A stretch of DNA of 52,423 nucleotides from Bacteroidetes bacterium GWE2_42_24 (GCA_001768515.1 MEOA01000037.1:1-52423), one strand, 5' to 3'. Positions 25,919 through 35,532 are shown, counted from the stretch's first letter. Notes: generated from the letters alone by a model not told the origin. Made by a program: numbers and translations.

Positions 25919-27263
25919 CGGATTCAGGTTTGGGGTTATCGCCCGGGTATTGTTTATAGCAGTACTGATGTTTGCTGCCGTCTGGCTGGCCATGCATCCT
26001 GAATTCAGGTTCAGCGCTGCTATCGTTGGCATAATGGCTATTATTGCTGTGCTGGAACTTATTCGCTATGTAGAACGGACAAACCGCCGAATCACCCAAT
26101 TTCTTGAAAGCATTCGCCACGCCGATTTCACTTCTACCTTTAGCGACAAAGGAATGGGAAAAAGCTTTAAACGATTAAGCGAAGCTTTCACTGAGGTAAT
26201 TAATGAGTTTAAGAAAAACAGAGCTGAAAAAGAAGAGCATTTCAACTACCTGCAAACCGTTGTTCAGCATATAAGTATCGGAATCATAGCCTTCAGAAGC
26301 GACGGTAAAGTAGATATGCAAAATCACGCCGTCCGCCGGTTGCTTGGCACAAGTCCGCTAAGAAATATCAGTGAATTGGGGACCATTAAAAAGTCATTGC
26401 CTGAATCCCTGCTGCAGATGAAAGCCGGCGACCGGTCGCTCATCAAGGTATTCGTCGAAAACGAACTGCTCCAGTTAAGTATCTATGCCACAGAATTCAG
26501 ACTTAGAAATGAGTCGTATGTACTTGTTTCTCTTCAAAATATCCACAGTGAACTTGAAGAGAAGGAGATTGAATCGTGGCAGAAGCTAATCAGGGTATTA
26601 ACCCACGAGATCATGAATTCGATCACACCAATTTCTTCATTGGCCTCTACTGTTACCGACATGCTGATCGACAATGAAGGAACACTCCCCATAGCACGCG
26701 AACTTGATCAGGAAGATGTTCAAAATGTACATGATGCCCTCATGACCATCCAAAACAGAAGCCGTGGTTTGCTGAACTTTGTTGAAATATACCGTAACCT
26801 CACCCGAATTCCCAAACCTAACTTCCGCTACTTCCCTGTAACAGAAGTCCTTGACCGGCTACAACGATTAATGAAACCCCGGTTAATCGAACAGAATGTT
26901 TCCTTTTCATTCAGGGCATCACCCCCTGATCTGATGCTTACCGCCGATCCTGACCTTATCGATCAGGTCTTCATAAACTTGATGTTAAATGCCCTGGACG
27001 CACTGAAAGGCAGAGAGGAAGGCAAGATCGGAATCGAAGCCTACGCCAATAAAAACGGAAGAATCACGGTTGATATAATCGATAACGGAAGCGGAATCAA
27101 ACCCGACATCATCGATAAAATATTCATGCCGTTCTTCACCTCAAAAAAAGAAGGTTCTGGTATCGGGCTCAGCCTCTCTCGTCAGATCATGCAATTGCAC
27201 AAAGGCTCCATCTCGGTAAAATCAAAGCCCGAAGAGGGAACTGTCTTCTCCCTTACATTTTAG
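25908..27263 (+). CDS. Sensor histidine kinase of the NtrC-type pair
   Basis: This 451-residue kinase starts with two membrane helices (about 9-27 and 33-50) and almost no periplasmic loop, so it is unlikely to sense an outside ligand directly. A linker and PAS-like region follow (about 105-215). The phospho-acceptor histidine is in LTHEIMNSITPI near 230. The ATP-binding domain has N box LMLNALDAL, DNGSGI and GSGIGLSLSRQ. The gene's start overlaps the response-regulator stop. Together they form a NtrB/NtrC-like pair of the kind found next to FtsX-type permeases in Bacteroidota. Confidence 0.93.
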   Translation: MAFNGFRFGVIARVLFIAVLMFAAVWLAMHPEFRFSAAIVGIMAIIAVLELIRYVERTNRRITQFLESIRHADFTSTFSDKGMGKSFKRLSEAFTEVINEFKKNRAEKEEHFNYLQTVVQHISIGIIAFRSDGKVDMQNHAVRRLLGTSPLRNISELGTIKKSLPESLLQMKAGDRSLIKVFVENELLQLSIYATEFRLRNESYVLVSLQNIHSELEEKEIESWQKLIRVLTHEIMNSITPISSLASTVTDMLIDNEGTLPIARELDQEDVQNVHDALMTIQNRSRGLLNFVEIYRNLTRIPKPNFRYFPVTEVLDRLQRLMKPRLIEQNVSFSFRASPPDLMLTADPDLIDQVFINLMLNALDALKGREEGKIGIEAYANKNGRITVDIIDNGSGIKPDIIDKIFMPFFTSKKEGSGIGLSLSRQIMQLHKGSISVKSKPEEGTVFSLTF

Positions 27264-27286
27264 GTGATAATAACTATACGGCGATC

Positions 27287-28711
27287 TTATTTATAGCTGA
27301 CCGAGGTTGGCAATCCTGCCTCAAGACTCCGGAAGGTGACAAAGGTCGTCTTCCCCTTTTTAATATCTACCTCAATTTCGTAATCTTTACCATACCCTCC
27401 TCCCGAAGAGGTCGATAAAGTAATTTTCTGCTTGCCTACAGGAAGCATCATGCGGGTATACCATATCTCCGCAGGAAGAGTCTGCCAGTTCCTGGTATCC
27501 GACTTCTCAGTTACAGCATTAAAGATACTAAATAAGGCACCTACCGTCTTATCCTGATCCCGCACTACCGATTCAAGCGACTTCTTAGCAGCCAGCCTGA
27601 GCAACGAGTTTGCCATCTCACGAAGCATCCTGTCGTTGAGTGTCTTTACAAGCAAGGCACTCACATCCTGAGCCTTATCTAAAGATTTGGAGAGGCCTCC
27701 GCCCGAAAGGGTTGCAGCATTGAAGACAGGTGGCCGAACAAGGTATTTGGGAAACGCAACCCGAACAAAGTCTAAGTCACCGAAAGAGGTGCTGCTACTT
27801 TTCCCGCCAAGAAAGAATGGAAACGAGATGCCCAGTTCTGAAGATTGAAACGTCACCAGACCCCCTCCACCATGAATAATGGAAAAATTGATACTCCATT
27901 CATCTTTAACAGGTCCGAATCCATTCTCCCAGAGTACAACCACCTGACCTCTCTCACCCAGAGGATCATGCTTATATTTCATGTTGAACTGATTCTGAAA
28001 ACGATCCAACTCGTCATTGAAACCATTGAGCCACGAGGTTCTCAACAGATCTTGCCGGAGACTCTCGGGCATGGTCACTCCAAACTGTTTGGTATAAAGC
28101 GAATCGTATACAAGCGCGGCATTCCGGTAAGCTATAAAAGCATTGTTGTAATCGTTGGTGGCATCATAAATCAGCCCCATTAAAACATGGGCGAAAGCAT
28201 CGTTTGAATAGCGGTTTTTCCGCTTGCCATATTTATCATTTAACTCATTTAGCTTAATGTTGATCCTACGGGTCTCAACTAAAGCCGACTCCATGTCGCC
28301 CTCCTCGATGTAATTGATGGCTTTGTAATAGTTCACCATCACCTTCTCGGGATCTTCGGGTGCATAAGGTTTCACCTCCGGATTGGTAACCAGTGCCAGC
28401 GCTTCTGCTCCATAACTCTTCTGATAATCTTCGATGTAAAGATCTGCCCGATTGAGCCAATAGTTACTGGTATCGTATCTCCCTGTCATCTGATACACCC
28501 ATCCGGCATTAGTAAAATAAAGGAACCGATTTTTTCCCTCTGCCTCACTGCGGGTTTTATCAATCAGTTTCTGAGCCTCTTTGAAATTTCCGGTTGTTAC
28601 CGCAGCCTGAAACTTCTGACTCTTCTGATACCAGGTGGCACAAGAGGTCAATAGAAAAATCGTCGACAGCAAAAGGAATGCTGTCCTCAATACACTTAAA
28701 CAGATCTTCAT
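27287..28711 (-). CDS. COG3014-type TPR lipoprotein
   Basis: A 474-residue protein with a lipoprotein signal ending LLTSC, so the mature form starts at a lipidated cysteine near residue 24. The N-terminal 200 residues look like tetratricopeptide helices (FLYFTNAGWVYQMTGRYDTS, FAHVLMGLIYDATNDYNNAF), as in COG3014 proteins. The C-terminal half is mixed and includes a beta-rich end. The gene follows a LpoB-like lipoprotein gene by 65 bases. COG3014 and LpoB-like genes are often neighbours, suggesting an envelope or cell-wall role that is not yet defined. Confidence 0.78.
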   Translation of the reverse strand: MKICLSVLRTAFLLLSTIFLLTSCATWYQKSQKFQAAVTTGNFKEAQKLIDKTRSEAEGKNRFLYFTNAGWVYQMTGRYDTSNYWLNRADLYIEDYQKSYGAEALALVTNPEVKPYAPEDPEKVMVNYYKAINYIEEGDMESALVETRRINIKLNELNDKYGKRKNRYSNDAFAHVLMGLIYDATNDYNNAFIAYRNAALVYDSLYTKQFGVTMPESLRQDLLRTSWLNGFNDELDRFQNQFNMKYKHDPLGERGQVVVLWENGFGPVKDEWSINFSIIHGGGGLVTFQSSELGISFPFFLGGKSSSTSFGDLDFVRVAFPKYLVRPPVFNAATLSGGGLSKSLDKAQDVSALLVKTLNDRMLREMANSLLRLAAKKSLESVVRDQDKTVGALFSIFNAVTEKSDTRNWQTLPAEIWYTRMMLPVGKQKITLSTSSGGGYGKDYEIEVDIKKGKTTFVTFRSLEAGLPTSVSYK

Positions 28712-28725
28712 AAAAAATTGGAGAA

Positions 28726-28739
28726 GGCGCGAGAGCGCC
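28726..28739. other. Short GC-rich hairpin between the LpoB-like and COG3014 genes
   Basis: GGCGC and GCGCC close a GAGA tetraloop. No U-tract follows on either strand, so it is not a standard terminator. It may act as an RNA stability or processing element in a shared transcript. Confidence 0.4.
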
Positions 28740-28776
28740 GGAATGAAATTCTCTCCGACGCCACCATACCTGATAC

Positions 28777-29367
28777 TTATTTATTCACGTATTTCTTGAT
28801 CTTCTTTTCACCAATCCACACTATTTCATTGGTTTCCATATTGGTGAGTTCAAGATTAACCTGGTAGAAGTACACCTTCTCTTTGTTATAACTATCCATG
28901 ATCTGAGAGATGTTTCCCTGAAGCATAAAATCAGCACCTACTTCTCTTCCCCATTTCTTGATGGTCTCTGTAGCAGCAAAATCTTGTTGATCGGCTCTTT
29001 CAGCCCTGATTTGTTCACGCTTTTCGCCCGACTGAACAAGTCTTACGCGCCCCGAGTTGATAAAAGCACGCTCCAGATCTTTCATAAACGGCTCAGCATC
29101 GATGTGTTCTGAAGTCTTATTCTTCACAAATCCGACAATCACCACGGGCTTTTTGCCTGCCTGCTGCGTAAAATCGGTTAACCATGTTGTACCCAGTGCA
29201 TCCTGAATCATGGCTTCACCTGTCAGGCGGGCATCTGTATCATTCCACCGGCCGCTCAGATCGATGGTCTGATCGGGAGAAACGCGCGTAACTTGACGTG
29301 ATTGACAAGAAACCAGCGTAATGGCTGCAAAAGTTGCAATACCAAATAATTTCGTAAAGGATTTCAT
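28777..29367 (-). CDS. LpoB-like penicillin-binding-protein activator lipoprotein
   Basis: A 196-residue lipoprotein (signal ending ITLVSC, lipidated cysteine near 21). The remainder matches the LpoB/CsgG-like fold: the RWNDTDARL element, VVIVGFVKNKTSEHIDAEPFM, and the FMLQGNISQIMD strand, ending in KKIKKYV. In enterobacteria LpoB activates PBP1b from the outer membrane; no penicillin-binding protein gene is nearby here, so partnership is unknown. It lies upstream of the COG3014 gene and downstream of the FtsX-type permease gene. Confidence 0.83.
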   Translation of the reverse strand: MKSFTKLFGIATFAAITLVSCQSRQVTRVSPDQTIDLSGRWNDTDARLTGEAMIQDALGTTWLTDFTQQAGKKPVVIVGFVKNKTSEHIDAEPFMKDLERAFINSGRVRLVQSGEKREQIRAERADQQDFAATETIKKWGREVGADFMLQGNISQIMDSYNKEKVYFYQVNLELTNMETNEIVWIGEKKIKKYVNK

Positions 29368-29449
29368 ACTTTATTCTTTTAAAATTCGATGAATTTCGGC
29401 AAAAACCATACCAGAAAAGAAAACGCAATGAAAAAACGCAATTATTTGA

Positions 29450-31888
29450 CTATTCATACTTTAACGCCAAAACAGGGTTCATAGTCGCTGCATGCCAAGC
29501 GCGAACCGACGTCACAAGGAAGGCAACACCACCTGATAAACCTATTGCCAAAATAAAAATCCAGAGTTCGATTGATGTTTGATAGGCAAAGCCGGACAGC
29601 CATTCTGTCACAAGCCACCACGCCACTGGTACGGCTACAAGGGCCGACAAAAAAACTAATTTCATAAATTCCTTTGTTAAAAGCAAAATGATGGTCTTCA
29701 CCGAAGCCCCCATAACCTTTCTGATTCCTAATTCACGAGTCCGCTGCTCTGCCAGAAAAGAGGCCAGGCCTAAAAGACCAAGTGTCGCCACAAAAAGGAT
29801 AAGCAGGCTTAGCACAAAAGCCAACCGGCCGGTCCGTTCTTCAGCATTGTACAGCTTTTCTATCTCAGCCGAAAGTATCTTGTACTCGAATGGATGGTTG
29901 GGAGCATATTCACGCCACAAAGAATTGATAGCCGGCAGGACAACCGAAGGGGAGACCCCATCGCGTATGCGAACTGCAATATACTGGGTGAAATACCTGA
30001 CCTGCCAGTCATCCTCTTTAATATTCAGCACCAATGGTGTGCGTTTTGAACGAAGCGACCGCGCATTGAAGTCGCGGAAGACACCAATGACTTTCTCGTG
30101 TCCGCTCAGCGAACTAAACTTCTTCCCAAGAGCTGCTTCGTTGCTCTTCCATCCTAGATGCTTAACCATGGCCTCGTTGATCAGTATCCCCTGATCGGGG
30201 TCGGTCTGACTTTTAGTAATGTAATCACGACCTGCTACAATGGGAATGTCAAATGTCTTCAGAAAATCATCCCGGATGGCCAGGGCCGGAAAAAATTGCC
30301 ATTGGTCTTCAGGATAACCTTCGGGCTTAAATTCATGGCTGTTATGGTCCACCCCGGGCAGATAATCCACCGCCGTCACGGAAACAATGTCTTTGTTGTT
30401 GAGTAAGTCGGCCTTGAATACCTCATACTGCAACACGAATGGGGTCCCTTTTACAGGGAGCATGATGATATTGTCTTTCTTCAGACCAATATCAGCTGTT
30501 CTCAGGTAGTTGAGCTGTCTAAATGCCACAAATGTTGCAATAATCAGTACGATAGCTATAGTGAACTGAGTTACAACAAGGAATTTTCGCGTGAAGGATG
30601 AACGTGTTCCACGACTCAGGTCGCCTTTCAAAACCCGGATGGGCTCGAAAGCGCTCAGGAATACCCCGGGATAGGTTCCCGACAAGAATCCGACAAAAAC
30701 AACAATCACAACCATCCAGACGACATTACCTGCGCGGAATACATCCTCAACACGGAATGCTTTATCGGCGAAGTTGTTGAAAACCGGCAACAGCAGGTTC
30801 ACCATCAGCAAGGCGAGTACCATCGAAAACAGGGTTATAAGCATGGTCTCTCCAACAAACTGAATCATTAACCGGCTACGCAAAGCCCCAAACACTTTTT
30901 TCACCCCGATCTCACGAGCACGCCCGGCTGATGCTGCTGTTGCCAGGTTCATGAAATTAATACAGGCAATCAGGAGAATAAAAGCTGCAATAAAGCCCAG
31001 TATCCGCACATAACTTATCCGGCCATTGGTCTCTATTTCATAATCAAGGGAAGAATGCAGGTGTATATCGGTAATAGGCTGTAAGCCAAGTTCAATTTTG
31101 GCATTCTCGATCCCCTGATAATTATTGGAAATAAACGAAGGAAAAGAGGCCTCAACAGTTTTCTCATCCACTCCGGGATTCAGTAGCACATAGGTCCAGA
31201 AAGGATTCCATATCCAGGTTTCGGGTAACTTCCCCGACCTGTACTGCTTCCGAAGGGTGCTGATGGAAGCGATAAAATCATAGGTAAAATGGGACTGGGC
31301 AGGCGGATCGTCGATCACCGCGGTCACTGTCAGGTTGACGGCATTACCCACCCTGATGACCTTGCCGACAGGATCCTCAGCCCCAAAGTATTTCTGCGCT
31401 GATGTGCGTGCGATCACAACAGTATTAGGGTCGTTGAGTGCTGCCGACAGGTTTCCCCTGAGCGGCACAGCATCAAAAATCTGAAAGAAGGTACTGTCGG
31501 CATAATAGAACTTCCGCTCCTTGAAACGCCGCGCACCTGTATTGCCATTCTCGGGCATGTATTCCACCATGTACTCGGTACCCCAGTCATTAAAAACCCG
31601 AACAACGGCCTCAATGGATGAAGGCAGATGATTCTGAAGCGCCGGGGCAAGCGGGCATGGGCAACTCGAAGAATACTCAGGGACTCCGGCATAGTTGCTT
31701 GTCTGCGTAACACGAAATATCCGGTCGGCCTTTGAATGATAACGGTCGTAGCGCATCTCATCTGTTATATACAGTGCAATGAGCATAAAACTCATGAGCC
31801 CCACCGCCAGACCGATGATGTTGATCAACGAATGCGTCCGGTTTTTTATGAGATTTCTAAAGGCGATAAGAAAAAATGTTCTGAACAT
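29450..31888 (-). CDS. FtsX-like/MacB-type ABC transporter permease
   Basis: This protein of about 812 residues has an N-terminal membrane helix (LINIIGLAVGLMSFMLIALY), a large periplasmic MacB-like domain (about 60-270), an FtsX domain with three helices (about 280-440), a second periplasmic region, and a second FtsX domain at the end (ILFVATLGLLGLASF and following). The architecture equals two FtsX halves. No ATPase lies beside it, which is common for this Bacteroidota group. The frame opens with TTG at 31900; the ATG at 31888 (MFRTFFLIAFRNL) matches relatives. A -24/-12 promoter lies at 32008-32022. Confidence 0.92.
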   Translation of the reverse strand: MFRTFFLIAFRNLIKNRTHSLINIIGLAVGLMSFMLIALYITDEMRYDRYHSKADRIFRVTQTSNYAGVPEYSSSCPCPLAPALQNHLPSSIEAVVRVFNDWGTEYMVEYMPENGNTGARRFKERKFYYADSTFFQIFDAVPLRGNLSAALNDPNTVVIARTSAQKYFGAEDPVGKVIRVGNAVNLTVTAVIDDPPAQSHFTYDFIASISTLRKQYRSGKLPETWIWNPFWTYVLLNPGVDEKTVEASFPSFISNNYQGIENAKIELGLQPITDIHLHSSLDYEIETNGRISYVRILGFIAAFILLIACINFMNLATAASAGRAREIGVKKVFGALRSRLMIQFVGETMLITLFSMVLALLMVNLLLPVFNNFADKAFRVEDVFRAGNVVWMVVIVVFVGFLSGTYPGVFLSAFEPIRVLKGDLSRGTRSSFTRKFLVVTQFTIAIVLIIATFVAFRQLNYLRTADIGLKKDNIIMLPVKGTPFVLQYEVFKADLLNNKDIVSVTAVDYLPGVDHNSHEFKPEGYPEDQWQFFPALAIRDDFLKTFDIPIVAGRDYITKSQTDPDQGILINEAMVKHLGWKSNEAALGKKFSSLSGHEKVIGVFRDFNARSLRSKRTPLVLNIKEDDWQVRYFTQYIAVRIRDGVSPSVVLPAINSLWREYAPNHPFEYKILSAEIEKLYNAEERTGRLAFVLSLLILFVATLGLLGLASFLAEQRTRELGIRKVMGASVKTIILLLTKEFMKLVFLSALVAVPVAWWLVTEWLSGFAYQTSIELWIFILAIGLSGGVAFLVTSVRAWHAATMNPVLALKYE

Positions 31889-32007
31889 AATCGACTGCAA
31901 TAAACGATTTCAACTCCGGCAAAGGCGATAAATATACAGGTGAAAGCGCCAACCGTGACGCTTTCACCTTGTTCCGGACACTTCGGTTTGTCCCCCGGAA
32001 ACAAAAG

Positions 32008-32022
32008 GCCAACATCGTGCCA
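32008..32022 (-). promoter_or_regulatory. Sigma-54 (-24/-12) promoter of the FtsX-type permease
   Basis: On the minus strand TGGCACG-ATGT-TGGC matches the RpoN consensus with one change and the correct GG-to-GC spacing. The expected start near 31996 gives a leader of about 108 bases before the ATG at 31888. Confidence 0.78.
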
Positions 32023-32088
32023 ATCATGATATCTCCCTGGAATACAATTACTAAACACTTATTTAACTGTTCATTTCCGGCAAGAGTG

Positions 32089-32122
32089 TGTACAGCACCG
32101 GACACCCTTCTACCTGTACAGG
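32089..32122. promoter_or_regulatory. Paired TGTACA palindromes, candidate enhancer
   Basis: TGTACA at 32089-32094 and CCTGTACAGG, a perfect 10-bp palindrome, at 32113-32122. Their centres are 26 bp apart and lie about 95-120 bp upstream of the predicted sigma-54 start, a typical place for a dimeric activator. Confidence 0.5.
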
Positions 32123-32163
32123 ATGAGATGAGCGTCTATCACTGTTAATCACGTCAAAATCCG

Positions 32164-32171
32164 TACCTTTG
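32164..32171 (+). promoter_or_regulatory. -7 element upstream of hflX
   Basis: TACCTTTG matches TAnnTTTG exactly and lies 17 bases before the hflX ATG, giving a very short leader. The -33 region has only a TTA at the proper distance. Confidence 0.6.
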
Positions 32172-32188
32172 CCAGCTAATATATTTTA

Positions 32189-33382
32189 ATGACCGACTAT
32201 CTCCAAAAAGCCGAAGAGGCTGTCATCATAGGGCTGATTACCCCCTCCTGTCCCGAAGACCGCACACAAGAATACCTCGACGAACTTGAATTTCTGGTTG
32301 AGACCGCAGGAGCCACCGTTACCAAACGTTTTGTACAACGACTCTCCGCACCCGAATCCCGCACTTTCCTGGGCTCAGGCAAACTGACTCAGGTAGCTGC
32401 CTACATTCAGGAAAACAATATCACGATGGCCGTTTTCGACGACGAGTTATCCGCATCGCAATTGCGCAACATAGAAAAAGCACTGGGGTGCAAGATACTT
32501 GACAGAAATAACCTGATCCTCGACATCTTTGCCAGCCGTGCCAGAACAGCCCATGCCCGGACACAGGTTGAGCTTGCGCAATACCAGTACCTCCTGCCCC
32601 GCCTTACCCGTATGTGGACCCATTTGGAGAAACAGCGCGGAGGAATAGGGATGCGTGGTCCCGGTGAAAAAGAAATAGAAACCGACAGACGAATCATCCG
32701 CGACCGTATCGCCTTTCTTAAAGAGAAACTCCGTGAAATTGACCAGATTAGCACTACCCAACGAAAAAGCCGTGGCCGCTTAATCCGTGTCGCGCTGGTA
32801 GGCTATACAAATGTCGGAAAATCAACCCTCATGAACCTGCTTAGCAAATCTGACGTGTTTGCCGAGAACAAACTCTTTGCAACCCTCGACACAACTGTAC
32901 GCAAAGTGGTTATCGGCTCTACACCCTTTCTCTTGTCTGATACTGTCGGTTTCATCCGCAAGCTGCCCCATACCCTCGTCGAATCGTTTAAATCAACGCT
33001 CGATGAGGTACGCGAAGCCGACCTGCTGCTCCACGTGGCCGATGTTTCGCATACTGGCATCGAAGAACAGATTGCAGTGGTTGAGCAAACCTTACGCGAA
33101 ATTGGAGCCGGCGAAAAACCGGTAATCATGGTTTTCAATAAAACTGACCTCCTGCCTGAACCCTTCGCCGAGGATGAAGTCGTCAACTTCACCGAAACCA
33201 GGTTACCAACCCTTCAAGACTTCCGAAACACATGGATGGCCCGTGATAAAGGACCCTCTGTTTTCATCTCGGCAACCAACCGTTCCGATACCGATGCACT
33301 GAAACAATTACTGCTCGACCATGTTACCGACCTCTACCAGGTAAGGTTCCCTTACGCTTCGGGATTCCCGGTTATTAGCTGA
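32189..33382 (+). CDS. hflX: Ribosome-associated GTPase HflX
   Basis: HflX is a GTPase that splits stalled or hibernating 70S ribosomes. The 397-residue protein has the N-terminal HflX domain (FLGSGKLTQVAAYI, VFDDELSASQLRN), the glycine-rich linker GGIGMRGPGEKEIETDRR, and a G domain with GYTNVGKS, DTVGFIRKLP, NKTD and a final SATN. It begins 17 bases after a promoter element and is divergent from the FtsX-type gene. Length and motifs are standard. Confidence 0.96.
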   Translation: MTDYLQKAEEAVIIGLITPSCPEDRTQEYLDELEFLVETAGATVTKRFVQRLSAPESRTFLGSGKLTQVAAYIQENNITMAVFDDELSASQLRNIEKALGCKILDRNNLILDIFASRARTAHARTQVELAQYQYLLPRLTRMWTHLEKQRGGIGMRGPGEKEIETDRRIIRDRIAFLKEKLREIDQISTTQRKSRGRLIRVALVGYTNVGKSTLMNLLSKSDVFAENKLFATLDTTVRKVVIGSTPFLLSDTVGFIRKLPHTLVESFKSTLDEVREADLLLHVADVSHTGIEEQIAVVEQTLREIGAGEKPVIMVFNKTDLLPEPFAEDEVVNFTETRLPTLQDFRNTWMARDKGPSVFISATNRSDTDALKQLLLDHVTDLYQVRFPYASGFPVIS

Positions 33383-33407
33383 TTCAACGGAAATGAGGTT
33401 TTTATCT

Positions 33408-33448
33408 GTCAGTTGCCAACTCCCGGGTTTATTTTCCCTGCAACTGAC
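33408..33448. other. Inverted repeat downstream of hflX
   Basis: GTCAGTTGC (33408-33416) and GCAACTGAC (33440-33448) form a perfect 9-bp stem with a 23-base loop. A T-rich stretch starts seven bases later. It could be a weak hflX terminator. Its left arm contains CTGTCAGTTG, which recurs in two other spacers. Confidence 0.4.
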
Positions 33449-33682
33449 CCGTAATCTTTTTCCGTACCATATTCCCATACAGACAACCGGAGGCCAGTGG
33501 TTCTATTGCTAACGGCCGTTTCGCTGAACTTTCTTTTACCTCTGGAGGTTGGCGCTGGCTTACGCGTGATGCGGGGACGCAGATCGACTTGATTATCATT
33601 TTGAATTTGAGTGACTGGACCCTTATGCAACAAACCCGGGGGCAACCCTCATATACCCGGCAAAAAAATAAGGCAAAATGGT

Positions 33683-33690
33683 TACCTTTG
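33683..33690 (+). promoter_or_regulatory. -7 element upstream of tyrS
   Basis: TACCTTTG, an exact match to TAnnTTTG, lies 19 bases before the tyrS ATG. No good TTG is seen at the proper distance upstream. Confidence 0.6.
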
Positions 33691-33709
33691 CCGTCTCAAA
33701 TAGCGTGCT

Positions 33710-35002
33710 ATGAAGAATTTTGTTGAAGAACTCCGGTGGCGTGGGATGATCCATGACGTGATGCCCGGTACCGAAGAGATGTTACAGAAAGAGATGGTGA
33801 CGGCTTATGTTGGTATCGACCCTACAGCCGATTCACTTCACATTGGTCATCTGGTTAGTATCATGATGCTCCGCCACCTGCAACGCAGCGGCCACCGTCC
33901 GGTGGTTCTGGTGGGTGGTGCAACCGGAATGATCGGTGACCCCTCCGGAAAATCACAGGAACGTAACCTGCTTGACGAACCTACCCTCCGTCACAATCAG
34001 GAATGCCTGAAAGGACAGATCGCCCATTTTCTTGATTTCGATTCAGAGGCTCCCAACAAGGCCGTAATGGCGAACAATTACGACTGGATGAAGGAATTCT
34101 CATTCCTCAACTTCATCCGCGATGTAGGTAAGCATATCACCGTGAACTATATGATGGCCAAAGATTCCGTTAAAAAAAGAATTAGCGGCGAAAACGGCGA
34201 AGGTATGTCGTTTACCGAATTTACCTACCAGCTTGTTCAGGGTTACGACTTTCTGGAACTTTACCGTACGCTGGGTTGCCGGCTCCAGATGGGTGGCTCC
34301 GATCAATGGGGCAACATCACCACAGGCACCGAAATGATTCGCCGTATTGCCGGAGGCGAAGCCTACGCCCTTACCTGCCCGCTCATCACCAAATCCGATG
34401 GCGGAAAGTTTGGCAAAACCGAACAAGGAAATATATGGCTCGATCCCGACCGCACGTCTCCCTACCAATTCTACCAGTTCTGGATCAACGTGTCGGATAC
34501 CGATGCCTCCAAATACATCCGCATCTTCACTACCCGCTTGAAAGAAGCCATCGAAGCTCTGGAAGCTGAACATGCACAGGCACCTCACCTGCGTGTACTT
34601 CAGAAAGCGCTGGCCCATGACATCACCTGTGATGTACATTCCGAAGCCGACTACATTGCTGCCGTTGAAGCCTCAGAAATCCTTTTCGGGAAAGGTACCA
34701 CCGAAACTCTTCACCGACTCGGCGAAAAAACATTGCTCTCGGTGTTCGATGGCGTGCCCCGCTTCAACATCGCAAAGGAAGTACTTGACAATGGCTGCAA
34801 CATTCTGGATCTGCTCGCCGGACAAACTTCCATCTTCCCCTCGAAAGGGGAAGCGCGTCGCACCATGAAAGATGGCGGCGTGATGATAAACAGGGAAAAG
34901 GTCGCCGAAGATACAGTGATCAATACGGCCCAACTGCTCAATGGACGTTATCTGCTGGCACAACGGGGGAAAAAGAACTATTACCTCATCATTGTCGGAT
35001 AA
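33710..35002 (+). CDS. tyrS: Tyrosyl-tRNA synthetase
   Basis: This 430-residue class I synthetase charges tRNA-Tyr. The HIGH motif appears in [10 protein letters not shown] near 45, the tyrosine pocket in [21 protein letters not shown] (split: YDFLELY and [11 protein letters not shown]), and the KMSKS-equivalent loop as KFGKTEQGN near 230. The C-terminal 70 residues form the S4-like tRNA-binding domain ([21 protein letters not shown]). Length is normal for the TyrS bacterial type. A terminator follows at 35077-35103. Confidence 0.97.
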   Translation: MKNFVEELRWRGMIHDVMPGTEEMLQKEMVTAYVGIDPTADSLHIGHLVSIMMLRHLQRSGHRPVVLVGGATGMIGDPSGKSQERNLLDEPTLRHNQECLKGQIAHFLDFDSEAPNKAVMANNYDWMKEFSFLNFIRDVGKHITVNYMMAKDSVKKRISGENGEGMSFTEFTYQLVQGYDFLELYRTLGCRLQMGGSDQWGNITTGTEMIRRIAGGEAYALTCPLITKSDGGKFGKTEQGNIWLDPDRTSPYQFYQFWINVSDTDASKYIRIFTTRLKEAIEALEAEHAQAPHLRVLQKALAHDITCDVHSEADYIAAVEASEILFGKGTTETLHRLGEKTLLSVFDGVPRFNIAKEVLDNGCNILDLLAGQTSIFPSKGEARRTMKDGGVMINREKVAEDTVINTAQLLNGRYLLAQRGKKNYYLIIVG

Positions 35003-35076
35003 GCGCACCCAGGTTTTTTCTATTATTGATTGAAAGTAAGCCAGTGAACAAATTGGCAGTAAATACCTTTTAATAG

Positions 35077-35103
35077 CCGGATCATTTTATAATCCGGTTT
35101 TTT
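35077..35103 (+). terminator. tyrS terminator abutting the DUF454 start codon
   Basis: CCGGAT (35077-35082) pairs with ATCCGG (35092-35097), followed by six T that run directly into the next gene's ATG at 35104. The stem is short but the U-tract is good. Confidence 0.65.
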
Positions 35104-35532
35104 ATGAAACGCATTTTACTCGTCATAGCAGGATTCATCAGCATTGGGCTGGGCATCATCGGAATCTTTATTCCGCTTTTACCCACAACAGCCTTTTTGC
35201 TTCTTGCCGTATGGCTTTTCTCGAAGAGCTCGCCCCGCTGGAGAGCATGGCTGCTCGATCATCCCTACCTGGGAAGGCACATCAGAAATTATACACTTCA
35301 TCGTGGTATTACTCGTAAGGCAAAAATCAGGACATTACTCACTTTATGGATTACCCTGTCAATATCAGCGGCCATTACATACCAGCGATGGTACATCCCT
35401 GTCATCCTGCTCATCGTCGGCATCGGGGTAACATGGCATATCAGTGCGCTCAGAACCCTCACCGAAGAATCGCTGAAGGTGAATCCACAGGATTATATCG
35501 ATACCAGCAGCGATCGCAACAATGTTGCTTAA
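35104..35532 (+). CDS. DUF454 (YbaN) family inner-membrane protein
   Basis: A 142-residue membrane protein with two helix pairs. The family signature is the N-terminal hairpin IGLGIIGIFIPLLPTTAFLLLAVWLFSKSSPR, seen here as IIGIFIPLLPTTAF then FSKSSPRWRAWL. The function of YbaN/DUF454 proteins is not established. The start is fixed by family alignment, yet it directly touches the U-tract of the tyrS terminator, so its mRNA must come from read-through or lack a usual leader. It converges with the agmatinase gene with two bases between the frames. Confidence 0.87.
   Translation: MKRILLVIAGFISIGLGIIGIFIPLLPTTAFLLLAVWLFSKSSPRWRAWLLDHPYLGRHIRNYTLHRGITRKAKIRTLLTLWITLSISAAITYQRWYIPVILLIVGIGVTWHISALRTLTEESLKVNPQDYIDTSSDRNNVA

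Larger units (their letters stand above)
31889..32188. other. Divergent control region between FtsX-type permease and hflX
   Basis: A 300-bp spacer that holds a sigma-54 promoter (32008-32022, minus), two TGTACA palindromes (32089-32094 and 32115-32120) and a TACCTTTG promoter element for hflX (32164-32171). Confidence 0.7.
33383..33709. other. Intergenic region between hflX and tyrS
   Basis: About 327 bases. A 78-codon minus-strand frame (33409-33645) has no recognisable family or start context and is not called. The region holds a 9-bp inverted repeat (33408-33416 with 33440-33448) and the tyrS promoter element. Confidence 0.5.

Noticed and set aside
33409..33645. 78-codon minus-strand frame between hflX and tyrS
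   Set aside because: No recognisable family, no promoter or start context, and it runs across an inverted repeat; treated as chance.
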